Positions 1-9,115 are shown, counted from the stretch's first letter. The stretch is DNA of 35,871 nucleotides from Stenotrophomonas daejeonensis (GCF_001431505.1 NZ_LDJP01000069.1:1-35871), one strand, 5' to 3'. Translations and numbers: made by a program. The notes: a model not told the origin generated them from the letters alone.

Positions 1-180
1 TGGCGTGGGGGCCGGCAGGTGTCTGCGGTGGTTGGGGAAGGCGAGTGCGGGGATGTCGTGCTCGCTGATGCTGAAGTCGGGGCCGAAACGGGTAGCAACG
101 GGCTTGGGTACCTCGACGGCGACGGCGGTGATTTCCGGGCCGATGCCGTCACCCGGCAGTACGACGATGTTGGCTTGCAT
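1..180 (-). CDS. leuB: 3-isopropylmalate dehydrogenase, N-terminal fragment (runs off window edge)
   Basis: Reading leftward from an ATG at 180 gives 60 codons without a stop, cut by the window start. The first residues, including LPGDGIGPEI, are the hallmark N-terminus of the isocitrate/isopropylmalate dehydrogenase family, and SEH followed later by LPAPT fits LeuB. LeuB oxidises 3-isopropylmalate in leucine synthesis. A GGAAG ribosome binding site lies about 6 bases upstream of the ATG. Between SEH and LPAPT the protein reads DIPALAFPNHRRH, where LeuB normally has an IGG.A.D..G.P stretch. The conserved glycines are therefore missing, which could mean decay, a diverged paralogue or poor sequence at a contig end. 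The isocitrate dehydrogenase of this window is elsewhere and of another fold class. Confidence 0.7.
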   Translation of the reverse strand, partial: MQANIVVLPGDGIGPEITAVAVEVPKPVATRFGPDFSISEHDIPALAFPNHRRHLPAPTP

Positions 181-212
181 GGGGTCTTCCAGTGGTTTTG
201 TTTTTGCTATTT

Positions 213-414
213 GAAGCCCCTCTCCCATCGGGAGAGGGGTTGGGGTGAGGGGCGAGCGAAGTCGATGATGGTTGAACCATCTGGATTTCGCTTGCTCCCC
301 ATCCGCCCTTGCATGCCGCTCCTGCGGCATGCCCTTCGGGCCGGCTTCGCCGTCCGCTTCGGCATCCTGCCTGCGCGAGCGGGCACCTTCTCCCGAAGGG
401 AGAAGCCTCCGTAG
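213..414. repeat. Large palindromic intergenic repeat, copy A
   Basis: It begins with a CCCTCTCCC..CGGGAGAGGG hairpin followed by TTGGGGTGAGGG, and ends with CACCTTCTCCC..GGGAGAAG. The same outline recurs at 15225-15348 and, inverted, at 35761-35871. Copy A carries roughly 70 extra bases around 313-380, rich in small palindromes such as GCATGCCGC..GCGGCATGC. It lies between the divergent leuB fragment and the hglS-type gene, and no gene is seen in it. Confidence 0.75.
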
Positions 415-481
415 GTCGGGGTTACATCCCCGACACCGGGCGCTCCCGTATCCCGTGCGTCGGGGGCGTAGCCCCGACCCA
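411..481. repeat. GTAG-type REP inverted pair
   Basis: The first unit (411-435) starts GTAGGTCGGGG and folds with CCCCGAC. The second (455-481) is its inverted partner with GTCGGGG and CCCCGAC arms. The GTAG head and short GC-rich stem are typical of REP elements in Xanthomonadaceae. Together with copy A, this explains most of the 409-base gap between the leuB start and the next gene. Confidence 0.65.
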
Positions 482-589
482 CCCGTTGCACGGGCCTCAT
501 TCTTCGGGGCCATTTCTCCGGAATGGCTGGAGACCCCGCATCCGGGCGAAAATGGCGGCTTTCCCGCCACCGCGCCCGCGCGCCCCGAC

Positions 590-1948
590 ATGACCGCCGA
601 CCGTTTCGTTTCGCCCGATCACATCCGCAGCCTGTTCTCGCAGTCGATGTCGCACATGTACCGCACCGAGGTGCCGCTGTACGGCACGCTGGTGGAACTG
701 GTCGGCGAGATCAACGACCGCGTGCTGGACGACCAACCGCAACTGGCCGAGCGGATGCAGCGCAGCGGCGAGCGCGAGCGGCTGGACGTGGAGCGCCACG
801 GCGCGATCCGCGTCGGCACCGCGCAGGAACTGGCCACGCTGCGGCGGCTGTTCGCGGTGATGGGCATGCAGCCGGTGGGCTACTACGACCTGTCGGTGGC
901 CGGCGTGCCGGTGCACTCCACTGCGTTCCGCCCGGTCGATGGCGAAGCACTGATGCGCAACCCGTTCCGCGTGTTCACTTCGCTGCTGCGGCTGGAGCTG
1001 ATCGAGGACGAGGCGCTGCGCGCGCAGGCGGCCGACATTCTTTCCCGCCGCAACATCTTCACCCCCGGCGCATTGCAACTGATCGCGCAGTGCGAGCGCG
1101 ATGGTGGATTGAGCGAAGAGGACGCCTGGCGCTTCGTGGTCGAGGCGCTGGAAACCTTCCGTTGGCACAACGCCGCCACCGTGTCGCTGGACACCTACCA
1201 TGCCCTGCACGCCGCGCACCGGCTGGTGGCCGACGTGGTCAGCTTCCGCGGCCCGCACATCAACCACCTGACCCCGCGCACGCTGGATATCGATGCGGCG
1301 CAGGCGGCGATGCATGCGCGCGGCATCGCCGCCAAGGCAGTGATCGAAGGCCCGCCGCGCCGCGCGTGCCCGATCCTGCTGCGCCAGACCAGCTTCAAGG
1401 CGCTGGAGGAACTGGTGCACTTCCCTTCGGGCGCGGACAACGCCGCCGGCACCCACACCGCGCGCTTCGGCGAGATCGAGCAGCGTGGCCTGGCCCTCAC
1501 CCCGAAGGGCCGCGCGCTGTACGACACGCTGCTGGCGCAGGCGCGCGAGGGCGCGGGCAGCGCTGGCGACGATTACGCCCAGCGCCTGCAAGCGGCGTTC
1601 ACGAGCTTCCCGGACGACCACACCACCCTGCGCCGCGAGGGGTTGGGCTACTACCGCCATGTGCTGACCGATGCCGGCCGTGCCGCGCCGGCCACCGAAC
1701 GCGCACTGCCGGCAGAAGTGCTGATCGAGCGAGGATTGGCCACGGCCGAGCCGATCATCTACGAGGATTTCCTGCCGGTCAGCGCCGCGGGCATCTTCCA
1801 GTCCAACCTCGGTGGCGAGGAGCAGCGCGCCTATGCCGCCCGCGCCAACCGCGATGCGTTTGAGCAGGCACTGGGCGCGCCGGCAGCCGACGAGTTCGCG
1901 ATCTACGAGCGCTTGCAGGCGCAGTCGCTGGCGCAGTTGGCGATGTGA
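590..1948 (+). CDS. hglS: 2-oxoadipate dioxygenase/decarboxylase (DUF1338, HglS/YdcJ family)
   Basis: The 452-residue protein matches the DUF1338 family, Fe(II) enzymes that convert 2-oxoadipate and O2 to D-2-hydroxyglutarate and CO2 in D-lysine catabolism. With the ATG at 590, His70 (in ERHGAIR), His226 (in INHLTPR) and Glu295 (in RFGEIEQRG) fall where the family's two-His/one-Glu iron site is expected. MYRTEVPLYG near residue 23 and EDFLPVSAAGIFQSNL near the C-terminus are further family blocks. The reading frame stays open back to 272, but that upstream part is repeat DNA and gives no plausible protein. No other lysine-catabolism gene is visible, so the physiological substrate is inferred from the family. 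The gene stands alone between repeat clusters. Confidence 0.88.
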   Translation: MTADRFVSPDHIRSLFSQSMSHMYRTEVPLYGTLVELVGEINDRVLDDQPQLAERMQRSGERERLDVERHGAIRVGTAQELATLRRLFAVMGMQPVGYYDLSVAGVPVHSTAFRPVDGEALMRNPFRVFTSLLRLELIEDEALRAQAADILSRRNIFTPGALQLIAQCERDGGLSEEDAWRFVVEALETFRWHNAATVSLDTYHALHAAHRLVADVVSFRGPHINHLTPRTLDIDAAQAAMHARGIAAKAVIEGPPRRACPILLRQTSFKALEELVHFPSGADNAAGTHTARFGEIEQRGLALTPKGRALYDTLLAQAREGAGSAGDDYAQRLQAAFTSFPDDHTTLRREGLGYYRHVLTDAGRAAPATERALPAEVLIERGLATAEPIIYEDFLPVSAAGIFQSNLGGEEQRAYAARANRDAFEQALGAPAADEFAIYERLQAQSLAQLAM

Positions 1949-1960
1949 TTCGTGGTGGCA

Positions 1961-1998
1961 AGAGCCGTGCCGGGCAAGCCCGGCACCTACGAGGCTCT
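1961..1998. repeat. REP hairpin after the hglS-type gene
   Basis: GTGCCGGGC/GCCCGGCAC form a stem with an AA loop (1967-1986), followed by CTAC, the complement of GTAG. An outer AGAGCC/GGCTCT pair (1961-1966 with 1993-1998) extends the fold. It begins 13 bases after the stop codon and could act as a 3' end stabiliser. No T-tract is present, so it is not a classical terminator. Confidence 0.6.
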
Positions 1999-2225
1999 GC
2001 TGCCCCGTAGCAGCGGGGCTTGCCCCGCTGGCTGTTGCCTTGGCTTTGGCTGTTGCTTCGGCTTTTGACCTCCCTGCCCTAAAGCGAGCCGAGCACCGCA
2101 GCGGGACGGGGGGCGAAGAGGCGCACGTGTCTGAGCGCAGCGAGTTGTGCGCCGTCCCCCCGGCCCGCGAGGAGCGCAGGGGACCGATGCGGCGCAGCCG
2201 CATCGGCTCGCGTCCCGGCTGTGCT

Positions 2226-2291
2226 TTCTTTTGGTTACTTTTCTTTGCACAAGCAAAGAGGCGCTTTTTCAACAGCCGAATGGCTGGTCAA
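2226..2291. repeat. First copy of internal repeat (palindrome arm plus 22-bp word)
   Basis: A GGTTACTTTTCTTTGC arm followed by ACAAGCAAAGAGGCGC and then the word CAACAGCCGAATGGCTGGTC (2270-2291, ending AA). It parallels the copy at 2422-2494, which has the arm, the CAAAGAGAA partner, GCGCTTTC and the same 22-bp word. The word itself contains CAGCC..GGCTG, a short hairpin. Confidence 0.7.
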
Positions 2292-2421
2292 AGTGACTCG
2301 CTCCTGCGAAGCAGGAGTGAAAGCTCTGCTTTCAAGCTCCGGCTTTGATTCTTGCCGCTGCTTCTCCTCGTTTGGGAAAACAATCAATGGCAAAGGCTTT
2401 CGCTCCCCTTTCGGGAAGCGA

Positions 2422-2494
2422 GTTACTTCTCTTTGCTTGTGCAAAGAGAAGGTAACCAAGAGAAGCGCTTTCCAACAGCCGAATGGCTGGTCAA
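2422..2494. repeat. Second copy of internal repeat with complete palindrome
   Basis: Positions 2422-2456 form a long palindrome: GTTACTTCTCTTTGC, loop TTGT, GCAAAGAGAAGGTAAC with one bulged base. The 22-bp word shared with 2270-2291 follows at 2473-2494. It is much more AT-rich than the surrounding genes. Confidence 0.75.
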
Positions 2495-2553
2495 GCACGC
2501 CCTGCCTCCGCGCCCACGGCACTACGTGCCGCGGGTCCACTCCGCCGACGGGA

Positions 2554-2609
2554 TTTTTCGACGAGACATCCCTGTCTCGTCGAAAAACGACGTGCATCCA
2601 TGCACGTCG
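2554..2609. repeat. Two back-to-back perfect hairpins
   Basis: The first has a 15-bp perfect stem (TTTTTCGACGAGACA with its complement, loop TCCC, 2554-2587). The second follows at once with a 9-bp stem (CGACGTGCA/TGCACGTCG, loop TCCA, 2588-2609). The T and A tracts are inside the first stem, so neither strand has the free U-run of an intrinsic terminator. Confidence 0.75.
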
Positions 2610-2695
2610 CCCCTTTCGGGGTCTTGTCCGTCGGCTCCGTCGCTGCGGAAGGGAACCCGGAAAATCAAAAGCGCAGGAGCAAAAGCAAAATCACT

Positions 2696-2737
<42 letters not shown>

Positions 2738-2760
2738 AGCCAGCGGGGCGAGCCCCGCTG

Positions 2761-5700
2761 CTACGGGGTGGCCCGGGTGGTGCGTTGCTGGCGGTGTGCC
2801 CTGCGCCGCGCCCGCCAGCCGCGCCAATGCTGCTGCAGGCACGAGAAGATCACGTACAGCGCCGGCGTGCTCAGCAGCGTCAGGCTCTGCGAGATCAGCA
2901 GGCCGCCGATCATCGCGATGCCCAGCGGGCGCCGCAGCTCCGAACCCTCGCCCAGCCCGATCGCCAGCGGCAGCGCCGCCAGGATCGCCACCATCGTGGT
3001 CATCATGATCGGGCGGAAACGCACGATGCTGGCCTCGCGCACCGCCTCGGCCGGGCTCTTGCCGTGCTCGCGCTGCGCCACCAGCGCGAAGTCGATCATC
3101 ATGATCGCGTTCTTCTTGACGATGCCGATCAGCAGCACCAGCGCGATCATCGAGATCACCGACAGGTCGGTGCCGGTCATCCACAGCGCCAGCAGCGCGC
3201 CCATGCCCGCGGCCGGCAGCGTGGACAGGATCGTCACCGGGTGCACCAGGTTCTCGTAGAGCATGCCCAGCACGATATAGACCGTGGCGATGGCGGCGAT
3301 GACCAGCATCAGCATCGAAGTCGGGTCCAGCGCCTGGCGGAAGCCGCCGGGGGCGGCCTGGCGGATGTCGCCGGGCATGCGCAGGCCCTCGATCACCGAC
3401 TTGACGATGGCATCGCCCTCGCCGCTGCTCACGCCCGGGGCGAGGTTGTAGCTCAGGTCCATCACCGTGTACTGGTTCTGGTGGGTCACCTGCGACGGCG
3501 CCAGCCCCGGCTCCTGGTGGGCGAAGGCGGTCAGCGGCACCATCTGCCCGCTGCTGGAGGCCACGTACAGGTCCTCGATGGCGGCGGGGCTGCCGGTCTG
3601 CCCCGGCAGCGCGTTGACCACCACGCCGTACTGGTTGAGGTCGGCGTAGATGGTGGAAATCTGCCGCTGGCCGAAGGCGCCGTACAGCGCGCCGTCGACC
3701 GCGCCGATGCTCACGCCCAGCCGCGAGGCCTTGTCGCGGTCGATGACGATCTTCTGCATCAGCCCGCCCTTGTCCACGTCCGAGCCGACGTCGCGCAGCT
3801 TCGGGTTCTGCTTCAGCGCGGCCACCACCTTCGGCAGCCATTCGGCCAGCTGCTCGCCGTCGTTGCCTTGCAGGGTGACGCGGTTCTGCGCGCCCTGGCC
3901 GCCACCGCCGCCATCGGAGGGCAGGTCCTGGATCGCGCGCAGGCGCACGTCGAGGTCGGGGAACTGCGCGGCCTTGGCGCTCAGCCGCGCGACCACCGTG
4001 CCGGTCGGTTCGCGGCGGCCCTCGGCCACGGTCTTCAGCTCGATGTTGAACTGCGCGCTGCTGCCCTGGCGGCCGGCGCCGAGCCGGGTGCCGACCATCT
4101 TCACCGCCGGGTCGGCCAGCATCATGTCGCTCAGCCGGCGCTGGCGCTCGCTCATTTCCGCGAACGAAACGGTGGCCGCGGAACTGGCGCGGCCCCAGAT
4201 CAGGCCGGTGTCCTGCTCGGGGAAACTGCCCTTGCCGACCGCACCGGCGAGGTAGAAGGTGGCCACGATCAGCAGCAGCGGGGTCAGTGCCAGCAGCAGC
4301 GCGTGGCGCAGCGAGAAATCCAGCGCCACGGTGTAGGCGCGGAGCATGCCTGCGTGCGCGCGGTCGAGCAGCCGGTGCAGGCGCGATTCGCGCACGTGCG
4401 CCTCGTGCGGTTGCAGGAAGCGCGCGCACAGCGCCGGGGTCAGGGTCAGCGAGACGACGGCCGAGACCATGATCGCGGCCACCAGCGTCAGCGTGAACTC
4501 GCGGAAGAACGCGCCGAGCATGCCCTGGGCGAAGATGATCGGCAGGAACACCGCGACCAGCGAGGCGGTGATCGAGACGATGGTGAAGCCGATCTCGCGC
4601 GCGCCGGCCATCGCCGCCTGTAGCCGCGATTGGCCGGCGTCGAGGTGGCGCATGATGTTCTCGATCACCACGATGGCGTCGTCGACGACAAAGCCAATGG
4701 CGATCACCAGCGCCAGCAGGGTCAGGTTGTTGAGGGTGAAGCCCAGCGCGGTCATCACCAGCGCCGCGCCGGCCAGCGACAGCGGCACGGTGACCGCGGC
4801 GATCAGCGTCGGCGCCAGCCGGCGCAGGAACAGCGCCATGGTCAGCACCACCATCGCCAGGCTGATCATCAGCGTGATCTGCACCTCGGCCAGCGAGGCG
4901 CGGATGGTCGGGGTGCGGTCGAAGTAGGGCGTGAGCATGGTGCCGGCGTCGAGGTAGCCGGACAGCGCGGGAATGGCCGCCTTGACCCGGTCGACCGTCG
5001 CCACCAGGTTGTCGCCGCCGCGCAGGTACACGTACATCAGCACGCCGCGCTGGCCGTTGAACCACGCTGCCTGGAACGCGTCCTGCTGGCCGTCGTAGAC
5101 GCTGGCGATGTCCCGCAGCCGCACCACCGCGCCGTCGTGGCTGGCGATGGCGATGTTGGCGAAGTCGGCGGCCTTGCGCACCTGGTCGTTGAGGACGATG
5201 GCGGTCTGGCTGCGGCCGTCGTCGAGGAAGCCCAGCGGCGAGGCGACGTTGGCCGCGCGCATGGCGTTGCGCAGGTCGTCCGGGCTCAGCCCCAGCGCAG
5301 TCATCGCGCGCAGGTTGAGGTCCACCCGCACCGCCGGCGTGGAGGCGCCGGCGATGTCCACCTGCGACACCCCGGGCAGCTGCCGCAGGCGCTGCGCCAG
5401 CAGCGAGTCGGCCAGGTTGTACAACTCGGCCACCGACTGCGTGTCCGAGGTCAGCGCCAGCGCGATCACCGGGTCGTCGTTGGGGTTGGCCTTCTGGTAG
5501 GTGGGCGTGCCGATGCCGGCCGGCAGGTCGGCCATCGCCGCGTTGATCGCGGCCTGCACGTCCTGCGCCGCCGAATCGATGTCGCGGCTGGTGTCGAACA
5601 TCAGGAACACCATGCTGCGGCCGTCGCTGCTGCTGGAACGCATGATGCCGATGCCCGGCACCTGGCCGAGGTGGCGCTCCAGCGGCGCGGTGACGGTGGC

Positions 5701-5880
5701 AGCCATCGTGTTGGCGTCGGCGCCGATGTTGCTGGCCTGCACGAAGATCACCGGGATGGTCAGGTTCGGCAGCGCGGCCACGCCCAGGCGCAGGTAGCAG
5801 AGCAGGCCGGCGAAGAACAGGCCGATGGCCAGCAGGCTGATGCCGATCGGGCGCTTGATGAAGGGCGCGGAGAGGTTCAT
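2761..5880 (-). CDS. mdtC: RND multidrug efflux permease, MdtC-like (HAE1 family)
   Basis: The 1039-residue inner-membrane proton/drug antiporter has the full RND length with 12 predicted membrane segments and two large periplasmic loops. The N-terminus MNLSAPFIKRPIG, Asp400-Asp401 in the TM4 motif GFVVDDAIVVIENI, and IGIVKKNAIMMIDF in the second half supply the proton-relay Asp pair and Lys. It starts 10 bases after the stop of the first permease, with GAGG upstream of the ATG, so it is the third gene of an adaptor-permease-permease operon. This is the MdtABC pattern, in which MdtB and MdtC form a mixed trimer. The stop codon TAG is supplied by the GTAG of the REP at 2733-2768. No outer-membrane channel gene is in the window, so an OprM/TolC-type partner must be encoded elsewhere. 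Confidence 0.9.
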   Translation of the reverse strand: MNLSAPFIKRPIGISLLAIGLFFAGLLCYLRLGVAALPNLTIPVIFVQASNIGADANTMAATVTAPLERHLGQVPGIGIMRSSSSDGRSMVFLMFDTSRDIDSAAQDVQAAINAAMADLPAGIGTPTYQKANPNDDPVIALALTSDTQSVAELYNLADSLLAQRLRQLPGVSQVDIAGASTPAVRVDLNLRAMTALGLSPDDLRNAMRAANVASPLGFLDDGRSQTAIVLNDQVRKAADFANIAIASHDGAVVRLRDIASVYDGQQDAFQAAWFNGQRGVLMYVYLRGGDNLVATVDRVKAAIPALSGYLDAGTMLTPYFDRTPTIRASLAEVQITLMISLAMVVLTMALFLRRLAPTLIAAVTVPLSLAGAALVMTALGFTLNNLTLLALVIAIGFVVDDAIVVIENIMRHLDAGQSRLQAAMAGAREIGFTIVSITASLVAVFLPIIFAQGMLGAFFREFTLTLVAAIMVSAVVSLTLTPALCARFLQPHEAHVRESRLHRLLDRAHAGMLRAYTVALDFSLRHALLLALTPLLLIVATFYLAGAVGKGSFPEQDTGLIWGRASSAATVSFAEMSERQRRLSDMMLADPAVKMVGTRLGAGRQGSSAQFNIELKTVAEGRREPTGTVVARLSAKAAQFPDLDVRLRAIQDLPSDGGGGGQGAQNRVTLQGNDGEQLAEWLPKVVAALKQNPKLRDVGSDVDKGGLMQKIVIDRDKASRLGVSIGAVDGALYGAFGQRQISTIYADLNQYGVVVNALPGQTGSPAAIEDLYVASSSGQMVPLTAFAHQEPGLAPSQVTHQNQYTVMDLSYNLAPGVSSGEGDAIVKSVIEGLRMPGDIRQAAPGGFRQALDPTSMLMLVIAAIATVYIVLGMLYENLVHPVTILSTLPAAGMGALLALWMTGTDLSVISMIALVLLIGIVKKNAIMMIDFALVAQREHGKSPAEAVREASIVRFRPIMMTTMVAILAALPLAIGLGEGSELRRPLGIAMIGGLLISQSLTLLSTPALYVIFSCLQQHWRGWRARRRAHRQQRTTRATP

Positions 5881-5890
5881 GCCGTGTGCC

Positions 5891-8800
5891 TCAGCGGGCC
5901 GCGTGCAGGCGCGCCGCGGCACGCTGCTCGCGGCGCCGCGCGGCCCATCCGGAGAACCGCTCGAAGTACAGGTAGATCACCGGCGTGGTGTACAGCGTCA
6001 CCAGCTGCGACAGCAGCAGGCCGCCGACGATGGCCACGCCCAGCGGTCGCCGCAGCTCCGAGCCGATGCCGGTGCCCAGCGCCAGCGGCAGCGCGCCGAG
6101 CATGGCCGCGGCGGTGGTCATCATGATCGGGCGGAAGCGCAGCAGGCAGGCGCGGCGGATCGCGTCGAAGGCGTTCATGCCGGCGCGCTGCGCGTCCAGC
6201 GCGAAGTCGATCATCATGATCGCGTTCTTCTTGACGATGCCAATCAGCAGCACGATGCCGACGATGCCGTCCACCGACAGGCTCATGCCGCACAGGTACA
6301 GCGCCAGCAGCGCGCCGACCCCGGCCGGCGGCAGCGTGGAGATGATGGTCAGCGGGTGGATCCAGCTCTCGTAGAGCACGCCCAGCACGATGTAGATCAC
6401 CGCGATGGCCGCCAGCAGCAGCATCACCACGTCGCCCTGGCTGCTGGAGAACTCGGCGGCGGTGCCGATGAACTGCGCCTGCATCTGCTCGGGCAGCTGC
6501 AGCGCGGCCACCGCCTCGTTGATCGCCGCCACGCCCTCGGACAGCGAATAGCCGGGCGCGAGGTTGAAGGAGATCGTCGCCGACGGCAGCTGCTGCTGGT
6601 GGCTGACGATCAGCGGCGCGGTGCCCGGCGTGGCGCTGGCAATCGCCGACAGCGGGATGCTGCCGCCGGCGCCCAGCGCGATGCCGGTATTGGCGTTGCC
6701 GATGCCGGTGGCGGTGGAGGAGTTGCTCGACGTCACCTGGCCCAGCGTGGTGGCGTTGCTGCCGGTCAGCGCGCCGCTGCCGTTGCTGCCGATCGCCAGC
6801 TGGTTCATCAGCGCGTCGGAGGTGCGGAATTCCGGCGCCACCTCCAGCACCACGCGGTACTGGTTGAGCTGGGTGAAGATGGTCGAGATCTGGCGCTGGC
6901 CGTAGGCGTCGTACAGGGTGTCGTCGATGGTCTGCATCGGCACGCCGTAGCGGCTGGCCTTGTCGCGGTCCACCTCCACGTGCAGGGCGCGGCCGTGGTT
7001 GGCGAGGTTGTTGTCGACGTCGGCCAGCGCCGGCAGGCGGCGCAGCGCGTCGGTGACGCGCGCGGTCTGCTCGGCCAGCTCGGCGCCGTCCATGTCCGAC
7101 AGCGAGAACTGGTAGGCGGTGGCGGCCACGCGCGTGTCCAGGGTCACGTCCTGCACCGGCTTCAGGTACAACGCGATGCCGGGGATGTGCGCGGCGGCGG
7201 CCTGCAGCCGCGGCAGGATGGCGTCGAGGCTGCCACGCTCGCCGCGGTCCTTGAGCACGATGCTGAGCTGGCCCTGGTTGAGCGTGGGGTTCATCGTGCC
7301 GGCGCCGATGTAGGCGGCCACGCCGCTGACCGCCTCGTCGTGGCGCAGGGCCTCGGCCACGGCGCGGGTGCGCTGCTGCATCTGCTCGAAGGCCACGTTC
7401 TGGTCGGCGATCACCACGCCGGTGACCATGCCGGTGTCCTGGTCGGGCAGCAGGCCCTTGGGAATGGCGATGTACAGCAGCACGGTCAGCGCCACCGAGC
7501 CCAGCGCGATGCCCAGGGTCAGGCGCTGGTGGCGCAGCACCCAGTCCAGGCTGTGCTCGTAGAGGTGCACCAGCCTCGACCACGCCGTGGTCTTGCCCTG
7601 CGCGGCGGCCCGCTCGTGGGCATCGTCGCCCTCGGGCAGCGCGTCGGGCTTGAGCAGGTAGGCGCACATCATCGGGGTCAGCGTCAGCGAGATCAGCATC
7701 GAGATCGACACCGCGATCGTCAGCACCCACGCGAACTCGTGGAACAGGCGGCCGGTGACGCCCGGCATCAGGATCAGCGGCAGGAACACCGCGATCAGCG
7801 ACACCGTCAGCGACAAGACGGTGAAACCAATCTCCTTCGCGCCGGTCTCGGCCGCTTCCTGGCCGTCCTTGCCCTGCTCGATGTAGCGCACGATGTTCTC
7901 GATCATCACGATCGCATCGTCGACCACGAAGCCGGTGGCCACGGTCAGTGCCATCAGCGACAGGTTGTCCAGCGACATGCCGGCGAAGGCCATCACCCCG
8001 AAGGTGCCCAGCAACGACAGCGGCACCGCCACCGACGGGATCACCGTCGCCCACAGCCGGCGCAGGAACACGAAGATCACCGCGACCACCAGGCAGATGG
8101 TCAGGATCAGGGTGAACTGCACGTCGTGCACCGAGGCACGGATGGTGACGGTGCGGTCGGAGAACACGTCCAGCTTCACGTCGGCCGGCAGCATGGCCTG
8201 CAGGCCGGGCAGGATCTGGCGGATGTTCTGCACGGTCTTGACGATGTTGGCGCCGGGCTGGCGCCGCACTTCCAGCAGTACCGCCGGCTTGCCGTCGGCC
8301 CAGGCGGCGATCTGGTCGTTCTCCACCCCGTCGACCACCTTGGCGACGTCGCGCAGCCGCACCGGCGCGCCGTTCTGGTAGCGCACGATGACGTCGTTGT
8401 AGGCCGCCGCGTCGTCGAGCTGGTCGTTGGTGGACAGCGTGTAGCTCTGGGTCTTGCCGTTGAGCGAGCCCTTGGGCGCGTTGACATTGGCCTGGGTCAG
8501 CGCGCTGCGCAGCGCTTCCAGGGTCATGCCCATGTTCGCCAGCTGCGCCGGGTTGGCCTGGATGCGCACCGCGGGGCGCACGTTGCCGGCGATCGACACC
8601 AGCCCCACGCCGTCGATCTGCGACAGGCGCTGGGCCAGCAGCGAGTCGGCTAGGTCGTTGACCTCGCGCAGCGGGCGCGTGTCCGAGGCCAGCTTCAGGG
8701 TCAGGATCGGCGCGTCGGCCGGGTTCACCCGGTTGTAGGCCGGCTGGTAGGGCAGCGAGCCGGGCAGGGTGGCCTGGCGGATCGCCGCCTGCACGTCCTG

Positions 8801-9115
8801 CGCGGCGGTGTCGATGTCGCGCTCCATCGAGAACTGCAGCACGATGCTGGACAGCCCGGCCGAGGAGTCGGAGGTCATCAGGTCCAGCCCGGAGATCTGG
8901 CCCAGCTGCCGCTCCAGCGGCGTGGTCACCAGCGCGGCCATCGTCTGCGCGCTGGCGCCGGGGTACTGCGTGGTCACCACCAGGCTGGGCGCCTCGATCT
9001 CGGGCAGCGCCGCCACCGGCAGGCGCTGGTAGCCGAGGATGCCCAGCAGCGTCAGCCCGACCATCAGCAGCGAGGTGGCGATCGGGCGGCGGATGAAGAG
9101 AGTCGAAAAGCCCAC
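5891..9115 (-). CDS. mdtB: RND multidrug efflux permease, MdtB-like (HAE1 family)
   Basis: The 1074-residue protein opens with MGFSTLFIRRPIATSLLMVG and follows MdtB closely in the first half (for example AQTMAALVTTPLERQLGQISG). The TM4 Asp pair is Asp399-Asp400 in GFVVDDAIVMIENI, and IGIVKKNAIMMIDFAL is the TM10 region. The start is GTG at 9113-9115 with AGGA upstream; there is no ATG in a better place. Residues about 772-818 form a Ser/Thr/Gly/Asn-rich stretch in the second periplasmic half that looks like an insertion relative to E. coli MdtB. It lies between the adaptor gene (125-base gap) and the second permease (10-base gap), so co-transcription is likely. Confidence 0.9.
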   Translation of the reverse strand: MGFSTLFIRRPIATSLLMVGLTLLGILGYQRLPVAALPEIEAPSLVVTTQYPGASAQTMAALVTTPLERQLGQISGLDLMTSDSSAGLSSIVLQFSMERDIDTAAQDVQAAIRQATLPGSLPYQPAYNRVNPADAPILTLKLASDTRPLREVNDLADSLLAQRLSQIDGVGLVSIAGNVRPAVRIQANPAQLANMGMTLEALRSALTQANVNAPKGSLNGKTQSYTLSTNDQLDDAAAYNDVIVRYQNGAPVRLRDVAKVVDGVENDQIAAWADGKPAVLLEVRRQPGANIVKTVQNIRQILPGLQAMLPADVKLDVFSDRTVTIRASVHDVQFTLILTICLVVAVIFVFLRRLWATVIPSVAVPLSLLGTFGVMAFAGMSLDNLSLMALTVATGFVVDDAIVMIENIVRYIEQGKDGQEAAETGAKEIGFTVLSLTVSLIAVFLPLILMPGVTGRLFHEFAWVLTIAVSISMLISLTLTPMMCAYLLKPDALPEGDDAHERAAAQGKTTAWSRLVHLYEHSLDWVLRHQRLTLGIALGSVALTVLLYIAIPKGLLPDQDTGMVTGVVIADQNVAFEQMQQRTRAVAEALRHDEAVSGVAAYIGAGTMNPTLNQGQLSIVLKDRGERGSLDAILPRLQAAAAHIPGIALYLKPVQDVTLDTRVAATAYQFSLSDMDGAELAEQTARVTDALRRLPALADVDNNLANHGRALHVEVDRDKASRYGVPMQTIDDTLYDAYGQRQISTIFTQLNQYRVVLEVAPEFRTSDALMNQLAIGSNGSGALTGSNATTLGQVTSSNSSTATGIGNANTGIALGAGGSIPLSAIASATPGTAPLIVSHQQQLPSATISFNLAPGYSLSEGVAAINEAVAALQLPEQMQAQFIGTAAEFSSSQGDVVMLLLAAIAVIYIVLGVLYESWIHPLTIISTLPPAGVGALLALYLCGMSLSVDGIVGIVLLIGIVKKNAIMMIDFALDAQRAGMNAFDAIRRACLLRFRPIMMTTAAAMLGALPLALGTGIGSELRRPLGVAIVGGLLLSQLVTLYTTPVIYLYFERFSGWAARRREQRAAARLHAAR

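Noticed and set aside
497..2272. A 591-codon minus-strand frame opposite the hglS-type gene
   Set aside because: It is a His/Arg/Ala-rich shadow that runs into the repeat block; HglS active-site residues on the plus strand decide the matter.
2554..2587. An intrinsic terminator for mdtC or the hglS-type gene
   Set aside because: The T and A tracts are paired within the stem, so no free U-run follows on either strand.
2235..2597. Small ORFs inside the 2003-2768 repeat block
   Set aside because: They translate palindromes and duplicated words, lack ribosome binding sites and resemble no protein.
5825..8653. A 942-codon plus-strand open frame opposite mdtB
   Set aside because: It is a low-complexity antisense shadow typical of high-GC genes; mdtB on the other strand is unmistakable.
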